Source: Branchipolynoe longqiensis (Eukaryota > Annelida > Polychaeta > Phyllodocida > Polynoidae). From it: 64,000 nucleotides of DNA. Numbering within the stretch: position 1 is the first letter of the stretch; the number at the start of each line of letters is the position of its first letter. The stretch covers positions 127,001 through 191,000 of the forward strand of contig JASIRB010000588.1 of NCBI GenBank assembly GCA_030323885.1, given 5' to 3'. Below, piece after piece: positions 1 through 10,930 of the stretch. The notes under the pieces were generated by a model. That model made no database searches. It saw nothing but the letters and a program-made list of their open reading frames with translations, and was not told the DNA's origin. The translations under genes and the position numbers were made by a program.

Positions 1-168
1 ATGTTCTCGGGCAAAAGAGCGGAAATAAGGCCAAAAGCTTGGCGCCACCTAGCAGGTTCCAACAGAACTAACGGCAAATTTCCACGAAAACATGGACATT
101 CACCACTAGGATTAGCAGTCAAGGGATCACGGAAAAATGCCGGAAGTGAAGTTTCAACCGTCCTTATT
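1..168 (+). repeat. Diverged dispersed repeat
   Basis: This stretch shares blocks with 41628-41935, including a fragment reading aggattagca followed by a similar gggaatcg/ggatcacg segment and a shared cggaagt block. I do not recognise the family. The open frame across it is not supported as coding. Confidence 0.45.
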
Positions 169-631
169 GGGCGTAATCGATTAATCGACTCTGGTCACGC
201 GAGCCACTTTTTGGCGCATGCGCACATCCTGCAGACTCGGGTCGAATAATCGAATAAGCTTCTCCATGCTCGGGTGACAAAAATGGTGGCCCTTTTATTT
301 GTTTTTTTAGTAGCCGATATAATTACAGCAAAATATGATTGAACTATTTTTATGATGGCATAGTTTAGTGATATTTCCATTTCATTAATCTATGTTATCA
401 CCAAAAAAAAATATGTATGACTGGTACTGGTGGCTGTTATCCTGCAGGATGGTACCAGCGCAAATGTGACGTCATCACTCCTTGCAAACCCCAGCCAAGA
501 GGTGGGTTACTGGGGTCGGGTTGTTTTGCACACAGCACGTGTATTTGTCGACTCCACTCGTGGTGTTCTATTTGAAATTCTGACGACTCGGATGACCCGA
601 GTCGCCCGGGTCGTGTTAATCGATTACGGCC
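169..631. mobile_element. Foldback MITE, family GGGCGTAATCG, copy 1
   Basis: The left end gggcgtaatcgattaatcg is mirrored at the right end by gttaatcgattacggcc. A second copy lies at 38872-39829. This copy is important because its segment at 534-546 is the empty version of the site where a terminal-repeat element is inserted in the other copy. Confidence 0.65.
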
Positions 632-672
632 ATGGTGACTGTATTTTTGCCGATGTGGAACTCTTTCTTGAT

Positions 673-720
673 TGGGCTTCATGTTCTAGCAACATCTAAG
701 GTCATTTAAGAACAGGATTC
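673..720 (-). mobile_element. SINE-1 tail fragment
   Basis: It carries the SINE-1 tail words ctagcaacatctaaggtca in reverse orientation. The following bases also match the region near 42010-42180, so this may be part of a larger shared repeat. Confidence 0.45.
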
Positions 721-1128
721 AGATTAACAATTTCTGTCATTAATCGGTGAATATAAAAAATCATGGAAATCTGTGATATCACTTGTTCATTCACATCATG
801 GAGACCAGCTAGATAAGCATCGCTTTTCTGGGATCCTTTATGTATGTAAGGAATTTGTATGCATTTATTGTATCACTTCAGTTTATTGTAAACATACCTT
901 GCAGAGAGTTAAAATAAAATAATTAAATTTATCGCGGAAATCTTTCATTCGTGTATTAAAGACCAAGCCCAGACTATATAAAGAGCCAATGCAAGTAGCC
1001 TGACAACTTATTAAAGTGTCAATTGAACTTTCGCTTGAACAATTTAAATCCCTGAACTGAAGACTAAAGAAATGGAAGGGGAAAAAAGGGGAAAAAAAGG
1101 TGAAATTTTTCATTTGATATGATCTCAC

Positions 1129-1292
1129 CTTTATAGGAGAGGATCGTGACAAGGGAGGTGGTGGTACCGTTGTACCTGAACACACACTCGAACATGCCGT
1201 TGTAGAAGATGTTCGGGTGCAGGATCCGAAAGCCTTCCTTCCGGTCGTAGGTGAAGTGGTTGCTAAGTTGCACTCGCGACCCCGTCCGCTTC
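1129..1292 (-). CDS. VEGFR/PDGFR-like receptor exon: second half of Ig domain 2
   Basis: This 164-bp internal exon encodes 54 whole codons plus a split codon at each end. It has a strong acceptor (tttccctttcag) and donor (gtgaga), entering in phase 2 and leaving in phase 1. The peptide contains FTYDRKEGFRI, then NGMFECVFRYNGT, where the Cys closes the Ig fold and NGT is a glycosylation sequon. The order Tyr-Asp, Lys/Arg-Gly-Phe, then FEC resembles the end of Ig domain 2 in VEGFR and PDGFR, which is part of the ligand-binding region outside the cell. Its phase matches the exon at 3994-4126 exactly. The next exon lies beyond position 1. A LINE 3' tail sits just upstream in the intron. Confidence 0.85.
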
Positions 1293-1322
1293 CTGAAAGG
1301 GAAATAGCGAACAGTGATGGCA

Positions 1323-1440
1323 ACCACTGCCATTTATGGTGATTGATTGATTGATTGATTGATTGGTGGTTTCTTTACACCGTGTCGGAAGCATAGGCCA
1401 TATTCACGGCGAGAATTGTTTTTTGTTTATTCCACCCTTT
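1323..1440 (-). mobile_element. LINE 3' end, severely 5'-truncated
   Basis: In reverse orientation this reads gccgtgaatatggcctatg and ends in a run of ATCA units. It matches the 3' end of the LINE at 34541-35157. It lies about 30-50 bp upstream of a receptor exon acceptor without disturbing the pyrimidine tract. Confidence 0.65.
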
Positions 1441-1487
1441 TTATCTTTTTTGGGGGTTTACTCAATATTTTGTCCTGGGACTGACGG

Positions 1488-1843
1488 TAAAGCTGCATAG
1501 TCCGATGAAATATCAAATTTTCAAAACCAAACCAATTATCTAGATTTGATTTTACATATCTAACTTAGATACTGATGCACTTATTAAGTATTTGTTTCTG
1601 CGTAGAAGGCAATACTGAATCAATTTAACAGAACATGTTACTGCAGAAGTCTATGGTGTCAGAGTTTTGGCAAGCTTGCCAAATCTAATTTTCCATGTTT
1701 ACACTCAAAATATCTCAAAAGTTTACCATTTAAAATAAAAGTAACTTTGAACTAATGTAAAGTAGATACTACTGATCGATCTAACATATTTATCTCAGGA
1801 AAAAAAACCAGAAATTCAAAACCATCGGACTATGCAACTTTAA
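1488..1843 (+). mobile_element. TTAA-family MITE, near full length
   Basis: The left end taaagctgcatagtccgatg is the inverse of the right end catcggactatgcaacttta. Internal blocks are shared with over twenty copies in the window. The termini begin with purines after TTAA. No coding capacity is visible. Confidence 0.8.
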
Positions 1844-2327
1844 ACTCACCCGAGCATGTCAGTGGTGTGTGGTGGGGTTTATGTAAGGTAGTCCCTGCCT
1901 AACTCCCATGAAATGCTACACTCTTTAACCTTGACTTATCACTGGTTAGTGCGTATGGCACCATAACACCGAGCGGGTCCTTGGGATTTGAGGGCTTACC
2001 GAGGAATCTTCGGCAGCAGGGAGATAGATAGATGGCTTTCTATAGGCGGAGGTGAAGTCAAATAGTTCTAATATTGCTAAAGTAACTAAACGGATATATA
2101 TACACACATATATTCAATAAACGGGGGATATAAATGGCAAATGTTGACAATCAAGTCCACCAGACAGGATGACCCACTTCCTCAGATTTTTGCTCTAAAT
2201 CTGGGAACATTGACACTGACCGTCCGCAGCTTCCTTCCTGCTCGTTGACAGCATAATATTATATGTCCTACATATACATATAAGTGCATATATATATATA
2301 TGTGAAGTGGGCGTGTCTACTCGCCTG

Positions 2328-2353
2328 AGCAATTTGCGCGTGCGCAAATTGCT
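2328..2353. repeat. Perfect 12-bp-arm hairpin
   Basis: The arms AGCAATTTGCGC and GCGCAAATTGCT are exact inverse complements with a two-base centre. Confidence 0.85.
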
Positions 2354-2389
2354 AACACTTGTGCACGCGAGGGTTCTCGGTGGTAAAGC

Positions 2390-2414
2390 GTTGCTTAGCG
2401 ACTAGCTAAGCAAC
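2390..2414. repeat. Perfect 10-bp-arm hairpin
   Basis: The arms GTTGCTTAGC and GCTAAGCAAC are exact inverse complements around the loop GACTA, about 40 bp from another perfect hairpin. Confidence 0.85.
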
Positions 2415-3232
2415 GATAGGGGGTCGGGCGTTCGGGGCCAGACCCGGCGGACGTGTTTCTACACGCTCCGTCGTTTTCCACCGATATTTAGGCTTTTTAG
2501 GGTCAAAATTCTAAACTAAATTATAGAAACCACACGGGAGGGAACGGGAGACCTTTATCACTATTTATGTTGGTATCCATGTTAGTCTTTGGTTAAGAAT
2601 AAACCGTGAGCTCTTGTGAAGGTGAATCAGGACGTTCCTTGCATTCTTTACTATCCTCCAGTCTTATTGTAGATTAACCGCTATGGAACCTTGATATTCG
2701 ATTGCTTTCTATGAACTGAGAGGCCTTAAGCCTAAGTCGGCCTTCTGCAAGTAATGCACCCCTCTGCGGGAATCTAATAACTGACGCATTTACAGAATTA
2801 ACGTAGTGTTACTTTTAGGCTAGAACCACGACGTATAATGCAAACTAAATAGTAGAGACCGCGGCAGCAACTCGTGCTGGACTGCGCATATTTGGATTCA
2901 GTTAGTAACATTCATAATATCTCCAACGACGAAGGGGGCAGCCAGTAGTTGAAATAACCTAATATAAATACACTTTAGGCCGATAAATGCGCACGATGGC
3001 AAATCTAGTATTTAGACGATACTCTGGCTGGCGCCTTCAGTCCGGGGCGGACACCGACGACGGACAATGCGCAGGCGGGAGGTAAGGCTACAACGGCGGC
3101 GGCTGGCCCAAGGAAATTCACATGGAAACAATTAATTATATTAACACGTAAGCTCGCCTTAGGCGGGGGCGGAAAAGCTGTACGGTTAAATATGCATATA
3201 TATGCATATGTATGTATTATGTATATTTATAT

Positions 3233-3489
3233 ATATAGAAGGGCATACTGAGTCGATTTAATCAAAAACCTGTTACTGCATAAGCATATGGAGTATGGTG
3301 TCAGATTTTTGGCGTGCTTTCCTAAATTAATTTTGCTTGTTTGCACTTCAAATATCTCAAAGGTTTGCCATTCAAAATAAAAGTTATTTGAAATTAAAGT
3401 AAGGTAGATTATAATTTTAATAGTCAAATTAATATATTTATCTCAGAAAAATGATAGTAACTCAAAACCATCAGACTATGCAACTATAA
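3233..3489 (+). mobile_element. TTAA-family MITE, 5' part missing
   Basis: It starts at the internal block agaagggcatactgagtcg and runs to the right terminus accatcagactatgcaact. Confidence 0.7.
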
Positions 3490-3612
3490 GTATGTTAGGA
3501 ATACTATATCATTTATATGTATATAATTTATCCCACAAAATGTATTAAAATTATGTTTGAATGTTTTTGTCCTTAAAATGTGAGGATCTATAGTTTGAGT
3601 TGTCGATGGTTT

Positions 3613-3935
3613 CTTTGTTTGTTGTCGTTTTATGTCCTAGCAACATCTTTATGTCCTAGCAACATCATATCAGGACGGGAACCGACTTTTGACAGTGTGC
3701 ACTCATGGCGACATCATAGTGCTGCCCCACTTGGAGACCATGACGCTGGCACCATGACCCAATATCCCACACAGTTCCATTGACCTGCGCTAACCAGTGC
3801 GTATCCTATCCTATTAATGCCGAGCGCCAAATTTAGGTTACGACAAGTATAAATTTGGTAAGTCATTGGATTGACTCGGCTGGGATTCAAATTCCCGACC
3901 TTCCACACAGAAAAGCCTTCGCTCTGACGTCCGGT
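3613..3935 (-). mobile_element. SINE-1 copy
   Basis: A near full-length reverse-oriented copy with the tRNA-like head at the right (ending gacgtccggt). The tail carries an 18-bp tandem duplication of tatgtcctagcaacatc. Its head ends 58 bp from the donor of the exon at 3994-4126. Confidence 0.8.
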
Positions 3936-3939
3936 GAGT

Positions 3940-3975
3940 TGTCGGTGTTGTCGGTGTTGTCGGTGTTGTCGGTGG
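3940..3975. repeat. 9-bp microsatellite beside an exon
   Basis: About four copies of tgttgtcgg lie in the intron just beyond the splice donor of the exon at 3994-4126. Confidence 0.8.
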
Positions 3976-3993
3976 CTCTGCGCTTCTGCCTAC

Positions 3994-4126
3994 CTGAAGC
4001 TGACTGTGGTCCGAGGGTGGGTGGGTCGGCAGGGCAGGGTGTACGGCGTTCCCGAGTACATGACGCCGATGATCGGGTAGGACGGGTCCTTGTCGGAGAA
4101 GGGCGGTGCGTAGAGGTGGTCCAGGT
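3994..4126 (-). CDS. VEGFR/PDGFR-like receptor exon: first half of Ig domain 2
   Basis: This 133-bp internal exon has acceptor tttgttgcag and donor gtaggc, entering in phase 1 and leaving in phase 2, consistent with its neighbours at 12740-12920 and 1129-1292. After the split codon it encodes LDHLYAPPF, then YPIIGVMYSG, YTLPCRPTHP and TTVSF. The pattern of a short hydrophobic strand, a Pro-Cys-Arg with Thr/His-Pro, then a T-V-S-F strand matches the start of Ig domain 2 in VEGFR (strands around the first Cys) and less closely PDGFR. This domain makes most of the ligand contact in those receptors. The reading frame is open throughout, and codon use is GC-rich compared with the AT-rich intron around it. 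It was not visible as a long ORF. Confidence 0.85.
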
Positions 4127-4583
4127 CTGCAACAAAAGCACCAGAAACAGAGTGTCAATTTTCTACAAAGGTTAAATTAGTCGACAAGGGGACGCCACCT
4201 GTGTGTGGAAATAACTGCCGCTAATCGCCTACGAAGCCGGATTTTTTAATTATAATTAAAGCTGCATAGTCCGAGGAAAACTTAGTTTTTTTAAGAACCT
4301 TGCCCTTTTTGTTAACCTGTAAAATGTGGGACGTGTTTCTTCCGGACCCTGTATATATGCATGATTACACAATTCCAAATGAGTCCGTGCATTCGCTGAT
4401 TGTTGTAACTAGAAGTTTCCCCTGGAAAGGGTGACAAATCTGGACCACCCTCAGTCATCGCCTGGTGATTGATTGTAGCTGGGCAAGGCGCAGGGCTAAA
4501 CAGTGGAGCAATTTGCTGCATCCGGGGAATTGATGTGACGAATGCCAACCACCCCCACCCCCACACACAACTCCACCCCCACA

Positions 4584-4752
4584 CCAGACGCGGTGGCTGA
4601 ATCTGGACAGCGCAGGCTTCCCGTGCGGAAGGTCGGGAGTTTGGTTTCCCGGTCGAGTCAAAGCAAATGACATACAAAATTGATACTTGTCGCTTCCTAG
4701 CCATGCGCTCAGCATTATTAGGATAGGGCATGGACTTGCTATAGCTCAGTTT
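4584..4752 (+). mobile_element. SINE-1 copy, 3' half missing
   Basis: The head (gacgcggtggctgaat, cgtgcggaaggtcgggag) and first part of the body are present up to about gctcagt. Confidence 0.75.
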
Positions 4753-4847
4753 TGTTTGCTTGTTGTTTTACCGCCTGCGGTGACTAGCTCAGTGTGAGGA
4801 TAATGGAACTGGGATTTAGATGCTGGCATACTTTTTTTTGGTCTTTT

Positions 4848-5154
4848 TTTTGTTGTCCATTAGTTGTTTAAGCAGGGGAAATTTCAGTCATAGACGACTG
4901 GTCTTCCTCATTCCACTGCTGGTCGATAGAAAGCCCGAGCCTACACTTTTACCGACCCAAGGGATTTTTAACCTCCCACACCACATAGACATGGTATGAG
5001 AGCAACCGGCCTTTGATGACGCTGTAAGTTATACACAGCGGTGGAAATCCAAATTCGCAGAGCTGGGGGCATGGGGAATCGAACCGCCGACCCTCAGATT
5101 AGGAGTCTGACCTAGAAAAAAGTCAGACACTCTAACCACTCTGCCACAGAGAAC
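4848..5154 (-). mobile_element. SINE-2 (second tRNA-headed SINE), copy 1
   Basis: In reverse orientation it begins gttctctgtggcagagtgg, followed by a long variable-arm-like stretch and a B-box-like ggttcgattcc. That is a type II tRNA (Ser/Leu-like) layout. A second copy is at 33950-34206. Shared body words include cgatagaaagcccgagcc. Confidence 0.75.
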
Positions 5155-5339
5155 GCCACTTATTAAGTAGTTATTGCTGTATAGAAGGGAATACTGAGTC
5201 AATTTACTAGAACCCGCTACTGCTGAATATTATATTATCAGAACTTTAACAATCACATGCTTGCAAAAATTAACTTGGCATATTTGCAATTCAAATATCT
5301 GCAAAGTAAGCCATTTAATGTCAGGGTAACTTATGTTAA

Positions 5340-5678
5340 AGCTGCATGGTCCGATGAAATATCAAATTTTCAAAACCAAAACAATTATCTAAATTTGATT
5401 CTACATATCTAACTTAGATACTGGTGCAATTGTTAAACATTTGTAGCCACATAGAAGTGACTACTGAGGCAATTGAATAGAACCTGTTACTGCAGAAGCC
5501 TATGGGGTCAGAGTTTTGACAAGCTTGCAAAAATTAATTTGGCATGGTTCCACTTCAAATATCTCAAAAGTTAGCCACTTAAAATAAAAGCTAATGTAAG
5601 GTACATAATAACGATGAACCTAATGTATTTATTTATCTCATAAAATTTCAGAAACTCAAAACCATCGACTATGCAACT
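5340..5678 (+). mobile_element. TTAA-family MITE nested in an older copy of itself
   Basis: It is bounded by TTAA at 5336-5339 and 5679-5682, and the interrupted older copy resumes on the far side (gatttaaagtagatcat). This shows TTAA as the target duplication. Confidence 0.85.
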
Positions 5679-6014
5679 TTAAGGTGATTTAAAGTAGATC
5701 ATAACGATCAATCTAATATATTTATCTCAGAAAACAGCACACACTCAAACCCATCGGTCTATGCTATTTTAAACATGTGGGGTAGGCGTATAATGTGTGC
5801 CGATGGCCTGATGGGGTACAAAGAGGAAGCAAGGCGTGAACAATGTGTGCACCGGCCTTGGGATGTGTGTGTGGGGGGGGGGGGGGTGAACGCTCGAGTT
5901 ACTAAGAAGAGTGTGATGGGAAGGAAGACGGCGGAATGACGGGGTGAAGGATCGAGGTGCATTTTCAGGGACAGCTAAGTAGGAGATTGGAATGTGGTGT
6001 GGACAGGTGTGATC

Positions 6015-6318
6015 AGGGCCACTTTCAAGGTCCGTCTTGGAGGCGCCTCAGAGGCGCCCATGACGTCAGGCTAGTCTGAACGACAACAGCAGTTGGTCGC
6101 CTCGAAAATGGCCGCCCCCATAGGCGGCGGCCATTTGCAATCGAAATGCTGCGCTCTGATTGGATGAAACCACTGCATGCGGCGGCCATTTTCGAGGCGC
6201 TTTTCACCTCCAGTCTGGAAAGAGAGACGTTGCCGAGACGCACTCTGAACGGAAAAAGCCAAAAAGCATCGCCGAGACGTCGCCGAGGCACCTCCGAGAC
6301 GGACCCTGAACGCGGCCC
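6015..6318. mobile_element. Foldback MITE, GGCCACTTTCA family
   Basis: The left end ggtccgtcttggaggcgcc and right end ggcacctccgagacggacc are inverse complements with few mismatches. The interior holds a block atttgcaatcgaaatgctg plus gctctgattgg, which recurs near 61230 and 63350. Confidence 0.65.
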
Positions 6319-6581
6319 AGGCGTGCTACAATGAGAATGGCGGAGCCCTGAGAGGAACACCCTGTTACAGTTTACCTCTTTCAGTGATGCTCATAATCAT
6401 ATAAATAATGATATTATCATCTACAGTGTTCCGCAGGTCTTCAAAGGCCAACTCTACATCCACACCAATGATGTCCTGACAACAGGAGGTGTCCTGTCAT
6501 CGCAGGGACCACCAGGAAAATGAGACAAAAATAGTGTGAATGCTGACATTATTTCCTAATCCTTCATATATGGCTGGGGTT

Positions 6582-6647
6582 TGTTTGTTTGTTTGTTTGT
6601 TTAATGGGGTTTTACATCCCAACATCTCCGGTTATATCAGGTTGGGT
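6582..6647 (-). mobile_element. SINE-1 tail fragment
   Basis: The tail tgtttgtttgtttaatgggg and ttttacatcccaacatctc matches SINE-1 in reverse orientation before another MITE interrupts it. Confidence 0.55.
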
Positions 6648-6843
6648 GCTGACTTGCGATGAGTCGGCGACCGCCGGACAACCGTTTTGGACACAATGAT
6701 GTTTTTGTTGCAGCATCTGCAACCTTGGTGTGACCAAAATGATCGCACGGAGGTCGCTCGACCAGTCACTGACTGGTCGGTGACCTCGAGGTGACCACTT
6801 TGCGACCGCCCCTTTTTGGTGATCGCAAGTCGTAGTGTGACTG
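6648..6843. mobile_element. MITE with TTGCGAC-type ends, copy 1
   Basis: The left gacttgcgat and right atcgcaagtcgtagtgtgac are inverse complements. Internal words gtgaccactttgcgacc are shared with 41373-41600. Confidence 0.55.
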
Positions 6844-6907
6844 AGACCTAATATATTTATCTCAGAAAAATGACAGAAACTCAAAACCATCGGACTATGC
6901 TGCTTTG
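6844..6907 (+). mobile_element. TTAA-family MITE, right end only
   Basis: It carries tctcagaaaaatgacagaaac and the terminal catcggactatgc. Confidence 0.65.
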
Positions 6908-7302
6908 AGCCGCCATTGTGATTTGACCTGCCGGATTCTAGGGAGCGGCACGTGACGTGTCACGTGTGCAAACCCCACCACGAACTGCGCACATGCGCAG
7001 TGCGAGCTTATCTTTACACGGCCACAAACGCGGGTCTCGGCCCTTAATGGTGTTGACAAGCAGAAAATAACACATGATTACCCAGATGTCAAATTGGCAG
7101 CACGGCCCCGAGCAGTTAGCTTACGGCTTCACTACAAATTCGACACACTATTTGAGCATAAATATAAAGGCATGAACCAACTTTGTTCTTTATTTTGTTC
7201 TTGGTTACATTCCTTGATTAAACGGGTGCGGGCGGGATTTAAAATTCCAATCTTCCTCATTCCACTAGTCCTTGCACTATCCTAGGAATGATGAGTACAC
7301 AT
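6908..7302. other. No recognised feature
   Basis: The interval contains a cacgtgacgtgtcacgtg segment near 6950 and a tgcgcacatgcgcagtgcg segment near 6988, but no exon or repeat I can name. Confidence 0.4.
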
Positions 7303-7625
7303 TTTTAAGTCATTGGTTTGGCTCGCCAGGATTCGAACCCTAAAATTATTCGGCTAGTGTTCGAACCCACAGTCAAACCATTGACATACAAATTGAATGT
7401 CACTTCCTGGCCAGGCACTCGGCATTATTAGGATATGGAAAGTCCTGGTTCGCTCACTGTCAGGATAATGTGCCTGAGTGGGATAACAGGTCATGGTGCT
7501 GGTGACCTGTTCTCCCAGTGGGGAAGCACTATAAGGTCACCACGAGTGTGCACTATCACAAGTCGGTACCCATTCTGATATGATCATAGATGTTGTCAGG
7601 ACGTAAAACTCCAACAACCAACCAA
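7303..7625 (+). mobile_element. SINE-1 copy with inverted head remnant
   Basis: A full body and tail (ending aaaactccaacaacc) follow a reversed head piece (aagtcattggtttggctcg), giving a head-to-head arrangement at the left. Confidence 0.7.
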
Positions 7626-8153
7626 TCATATACATGTACATATATATATATGTTGCATAATGCATTATACGAAACTACATAGGGAGATTGCGTATGACTT
7701 ATTTATTATTGCCATTATGGTTCGAATATAACGTGACTATACTTAGCGAGGGGCAGCTCCGAACTAACTACAGAACTGTACGTGCGGTGGCGCCACCTGT
7801 GGCTTTAATCCGAACTACATGATGCGTGACTTTGCTTAACAGTAAATGCCATAGTTAGAAAATCGTTTAGAATTTGACAAAATAAATCTTCGCCGTGTAA
7901 TTTATAAAGGAGGCTATTTGGAGTGCAATTAAACATTAAACATTAATCAAAACAAACAACATTTTGTGGGAATGACAATGTGCCACTGTTAAACCCATCT
8001 CTTGGGAAACTGCGCCAGGTATTGCCACCTTGACTGGTAATTGTTAGTAAATATTGCCACCTCGTCTGGTAATTGTTAGTAATAGGTCCATTGAACTATA
8101 TGCGCCAACTTGGGTTCAGGCGAGTGTTGTGTCTTATGGTTGTTGGAGGATAT
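7626..8153. other. No recognised feature
   Basis: An AT microsatellite lies near 7635. The words gcattatacgaa resemble the repeat at 58038 and 60790. A short direct duplication of tattgccaccttgactggt/tattgccacctcgtctggt lies near 8020-8070. Confidence 0.4.
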
Positions 8154-8486
8154 GGTTGGTTAGTTGTTGGAGTTTTACATCCTGGCAACATCTAAGGTCA
8201 TATCAGGATTTGCACCGACTTGTGACAGTGCACAGTCATGGAAATTTAACAGTGCTGCCCCACTGGGAAACCAGGCCACCAGCACCATGATCTGATATCC
8301 GACTAAATCACATTATCCTGACACTGAGTTAACCAGTCCTTGCCCTATCCTATTAATGCCAAGCGTCAAGCTAGGAAGCAACAAGTATCAATTTTGAAAG
8401 TCATCGGTTTGAATCCACCAGGAATTGAACTCCCGGTCTCCCGCACGGAAGACGTGCGCTCTACCGATTCGGCCACCGCGCCCGGT
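8154..8486 (-). mobile_element. SINE-1 copy, full length
   Basis: It runs from the tail ggttggttagttgttggag to the head end ggccaccgcgcccggt. Confidence 0.85.
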
Positions 8487-8987
8487 TGCAAGATATGGAG
8501 GAATGTGGGTGATGGGCGAGGGAGGGAGGGAGGGGGGGGGGGGGGGCTTGGAATGTTGGGAGGGTCATTTCTAATATTGCAAAGATGAAGAAGGGGCTGG
8601 CTGAAAATGGGTTAACTATCTATTGCAGTCTGCAACTACAGTTGCAGGAATACAAGAACCCAAGAACCCAAGAACCCAAGAATAAAGAGTTCATGATTAG
8701 CATCTGGGGGAGAGTCCGCCTAAGTTTCACTGGACAACATCTTGGTGGCAAAAGTAAAGTAGAAAGATTCGCAGCAGTGCAATAAATAATCCGTTCAGCA
8801 GCAAGCAGTTCATACATCTATATATTTTTTTAAACTGCCACTGACGGTATGGGTCATAAAGCGAAGGGTTGCCATGGTTACCGGCTGATGGATGGAGGCT
8901 GGTATGATGGGGGTACAAAGGGGATGACACCAGCCATAACATGATCCCCAGTGCCCCATCCCACGGGCTGTGGAAGTCCCCCAACTA
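8487..8987. other. Unassigned, with poly-G tract
   Basis: A G-run lies at about 8531-8547, a small aagaacccaagaaccc tandem at 8655-8682, and otherwise nothing I can name. Confidence 0.45.
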
Positions 8988-9264
8988 ATGCTAGGTACAC
9001 ACCTACCATATACGATCGTTTTTCCGCACCCACCTACCGTATACCATCTAAAACTGCCCAAAAGTCGTGAGGTGTGCACTCCCCTAGCACACCTACCGAT
9101 TGCGATTCACGACTAAAAACTCATTTTTAGGGCTAAAACGGTAGGTGTGTACTAGCATTACGATTGCGATTCGCGATTCGAAAAATGAATCGGCCCATTT
9201 TCAGTTTTAAGCGGGTCGGGAGTTTTAGTGCGCAAATCCTATACGGTAGGTGTGTACTTGGCAT
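8988..9264. mobile_element. Foldback MITE, TGCTAGGTACACACCTACC family, copy 1
   Basis: The left end ctaggtacacacctacc mirrors the right end ggtaggtgtgtacttggca. Interior words gattgcgattcgcgattcg are shared with the copy at 10650-10930. Confidence 0.75.
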
Positions 9265-9372
9265 AAAACCACCACCACTACTCCCATCCCAAACCCACCA
9301 CGTTTCCCATACCATAGCCACACCTCTACCATCACCCTCCCACCACCCTCCACCTATGCTCATCGGCATCAT

Positions 9373-9709
9373 CCCGGTGGCCTAATCCATACAGCGCAGG
9401 ATTCCCGTGCGGAAGGTCAGGAGTTCAATTCCCAGTCGAGTCAAGCCAATGACTTACAAAATTGATATGTGCTGCTACCTAGCCTGGGGATCAGCATTAT
9501 CAGAATGGGGCGAGGACTGGTTGGTTACTTCAGTCAGTATCAGGATAACACTGTGACTCAGTGGGAAATCGGGTCATGGTGCCAGTGGCCTGGTCTCTCT
9601 GTTGGGGAGCACTATAAAGTCGCCATGAGCACGCACTGTCACAAACCCGTACCCGTCCTGATATGACCTTAGATGTTGCCAGGACATAAAACTCCAACAA
9701 CCAACCAAC
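9373..9709 (+). mobile_element. SINE-1 copy, full length
   Basis: The head cccggtggcctaatccatac (slightly decayed) is followed by the complete body and tail ending ccaacaaccaaccaa. Confidence 0.85.
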
Positions 9710-9740
9710 TACATCCTGCGTATATCCAGATATATACATA

Positions 9741-9995
9741 TGAGCCTGTCTCAAAAGGTGATCACTCATTTTGTTGTTGTCCATTGTAACGATTGACAAA
9801 ACAACACAAAAACGGTTACACTGAAAACACAAGGACATTTGCTTCAAATGAATATGTATTCTATTGGGATTATGAAACACCATGTAAAAAACAAATCAGT
9901 TTATCCTGAGCAAATGCATAAGCCGATAGTATGTTGATCGTTGCAATGGACAAAGTTTTGTCCCATATTGCTTAGCACATTTTGAGACAGTCTCA
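9741..9995. mobile_element. Tc1/mariner-type MITE, copy 1
   Basis: The ends tgagcctgtctcaaaaggtg and the inverse cattttgagacagtctca are flanked by TA on both sides (9739-9740, 9996-9997). A 259-bp copy in the other orientation is at 37255-37513. Confidence 0.75.
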
Positions 9996-9997
9996 TA

Positions 9998-10335
9998 TAC
10001 ATTTTCACATAGACTGTCCATTGACCGCTGCCATGTATTATCCTTTTACTGTAGCAATCCATGCAGCACATGGATCTAAATACCAGTACCCCCTTCATGC
10101 AGCACGTGAAGGGTTACTGGTGTTTAGATACCCTCATCTGTGTTATGGCGGCGGTGTCGTCTGATCTGATAGCTGTAAAACTGTGCTTCCTTTTTAGTGC
10201 TGATTTACCCCTCGGGAATTAGAGCAACTATTTCAGTGCCTGAGATCGCTGTAATCTGGTCGGCAGTGTCGTGAGAACTCCCTGAACCATGTCTGACCTC
10301 TTCATGACCTACATTCCACTCTTCCCGTTACTATA
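9998..10335. other. No recognised feature
   Basis: An imperfect inverted pair around 10070-10130 (agtaccccc...gcagcacgtg...gggttactgg) is present; no gene is seen. Confidence 0.4.
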
Positions 10336-10641
10336 GGTTGGTTGTTGGAGTTTTACGTCCTGGCAAGGTCATATCAGGACGGGTACCGACTTGTGACAGT
10401 GCTCACTCATGGTGACTTTATTGTGCTGCCCCACTGGGAGACTAGGCCGCCAGCACCCATGACCTGATATCCCACCCAGTCACATTATTCTGACATTGAT
10501 CCAATCAGTCCTTGTCTTATCCAAAACTACCGAGCACCTGGCTAGGAAGTGGCAAGTATCAATTTTAAAGTCAACTGAACCGAACTCCCGACCTTCCGTT
10601 TGCGAAGCCCGTCCTCTACCAATTCGGCCACCGCGTCCGGT
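10336..10641 (-). mobile_element. SINE-1 copy
   Basis: It runs from tail ggttggttgttggagtttta to head end ccaccgcgtccggt, with a small deletion of the catctaa segment in the tail. Confidence 0.8.
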
Positions 10642-10649
10642 AATTGAGT

Positions 10650-10930
10650 AATGGCTTGTACAAACCTACCGTATATGATTCACGCACTAAAACTGGTGAC
10701 TCGACCCGACCCGCTTAAAACTGAAAAACGGGCCGATTCATTTTTCGAATCACGAATCGCAATCATAATCGGCCCATTTTAGCCCTAAAACTGAGTTTTT
10801 AGTCACGAATCGCAATCACTAGGTGTGCGCGGGGAGCGCACACCTAGCGATATTTGTGCGCGAAACGGGCAGTTTTAGATCGTATACGGTAGGTGGGTGC
10901 GAACAAACGGTAGGTGTGTACTAGGCATTA
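10650..10930. mobile_element. Foldback MITE, TGCTAGGTACACACCTACC family, copy 2
   Basis: It shares gaatcacgaatcgcaatca and the end ggtaggtgtgtactaggca with copy 1. Confidence 0.75.

Larger units (their letters stand above)
1844..3232. other. Intron sequence with no recognised gene
   Basis: I see no exon or named repeat here. Noted content is a gatagatagatgg end near 2025, AT microsatellite around 2290, two perfect hairpins at 2328-2414, and a CpG-rich patch at 3035-3110. Confidence 0.5.
4256..5772 (+). mobile_element. TTAA-family MITE split by later insertions
   Basis: The left end (TTAA then agctgcatagtccgagg) is at 4256, the middle at 5156-5336 and the right end at 5683-5772. The gaps are filled by a SINE-1 piece, a SINE-2 copy and a second MITE of the same family at 5340-5678, so this copy is the oldest layer. 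Confidence 0.7.
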
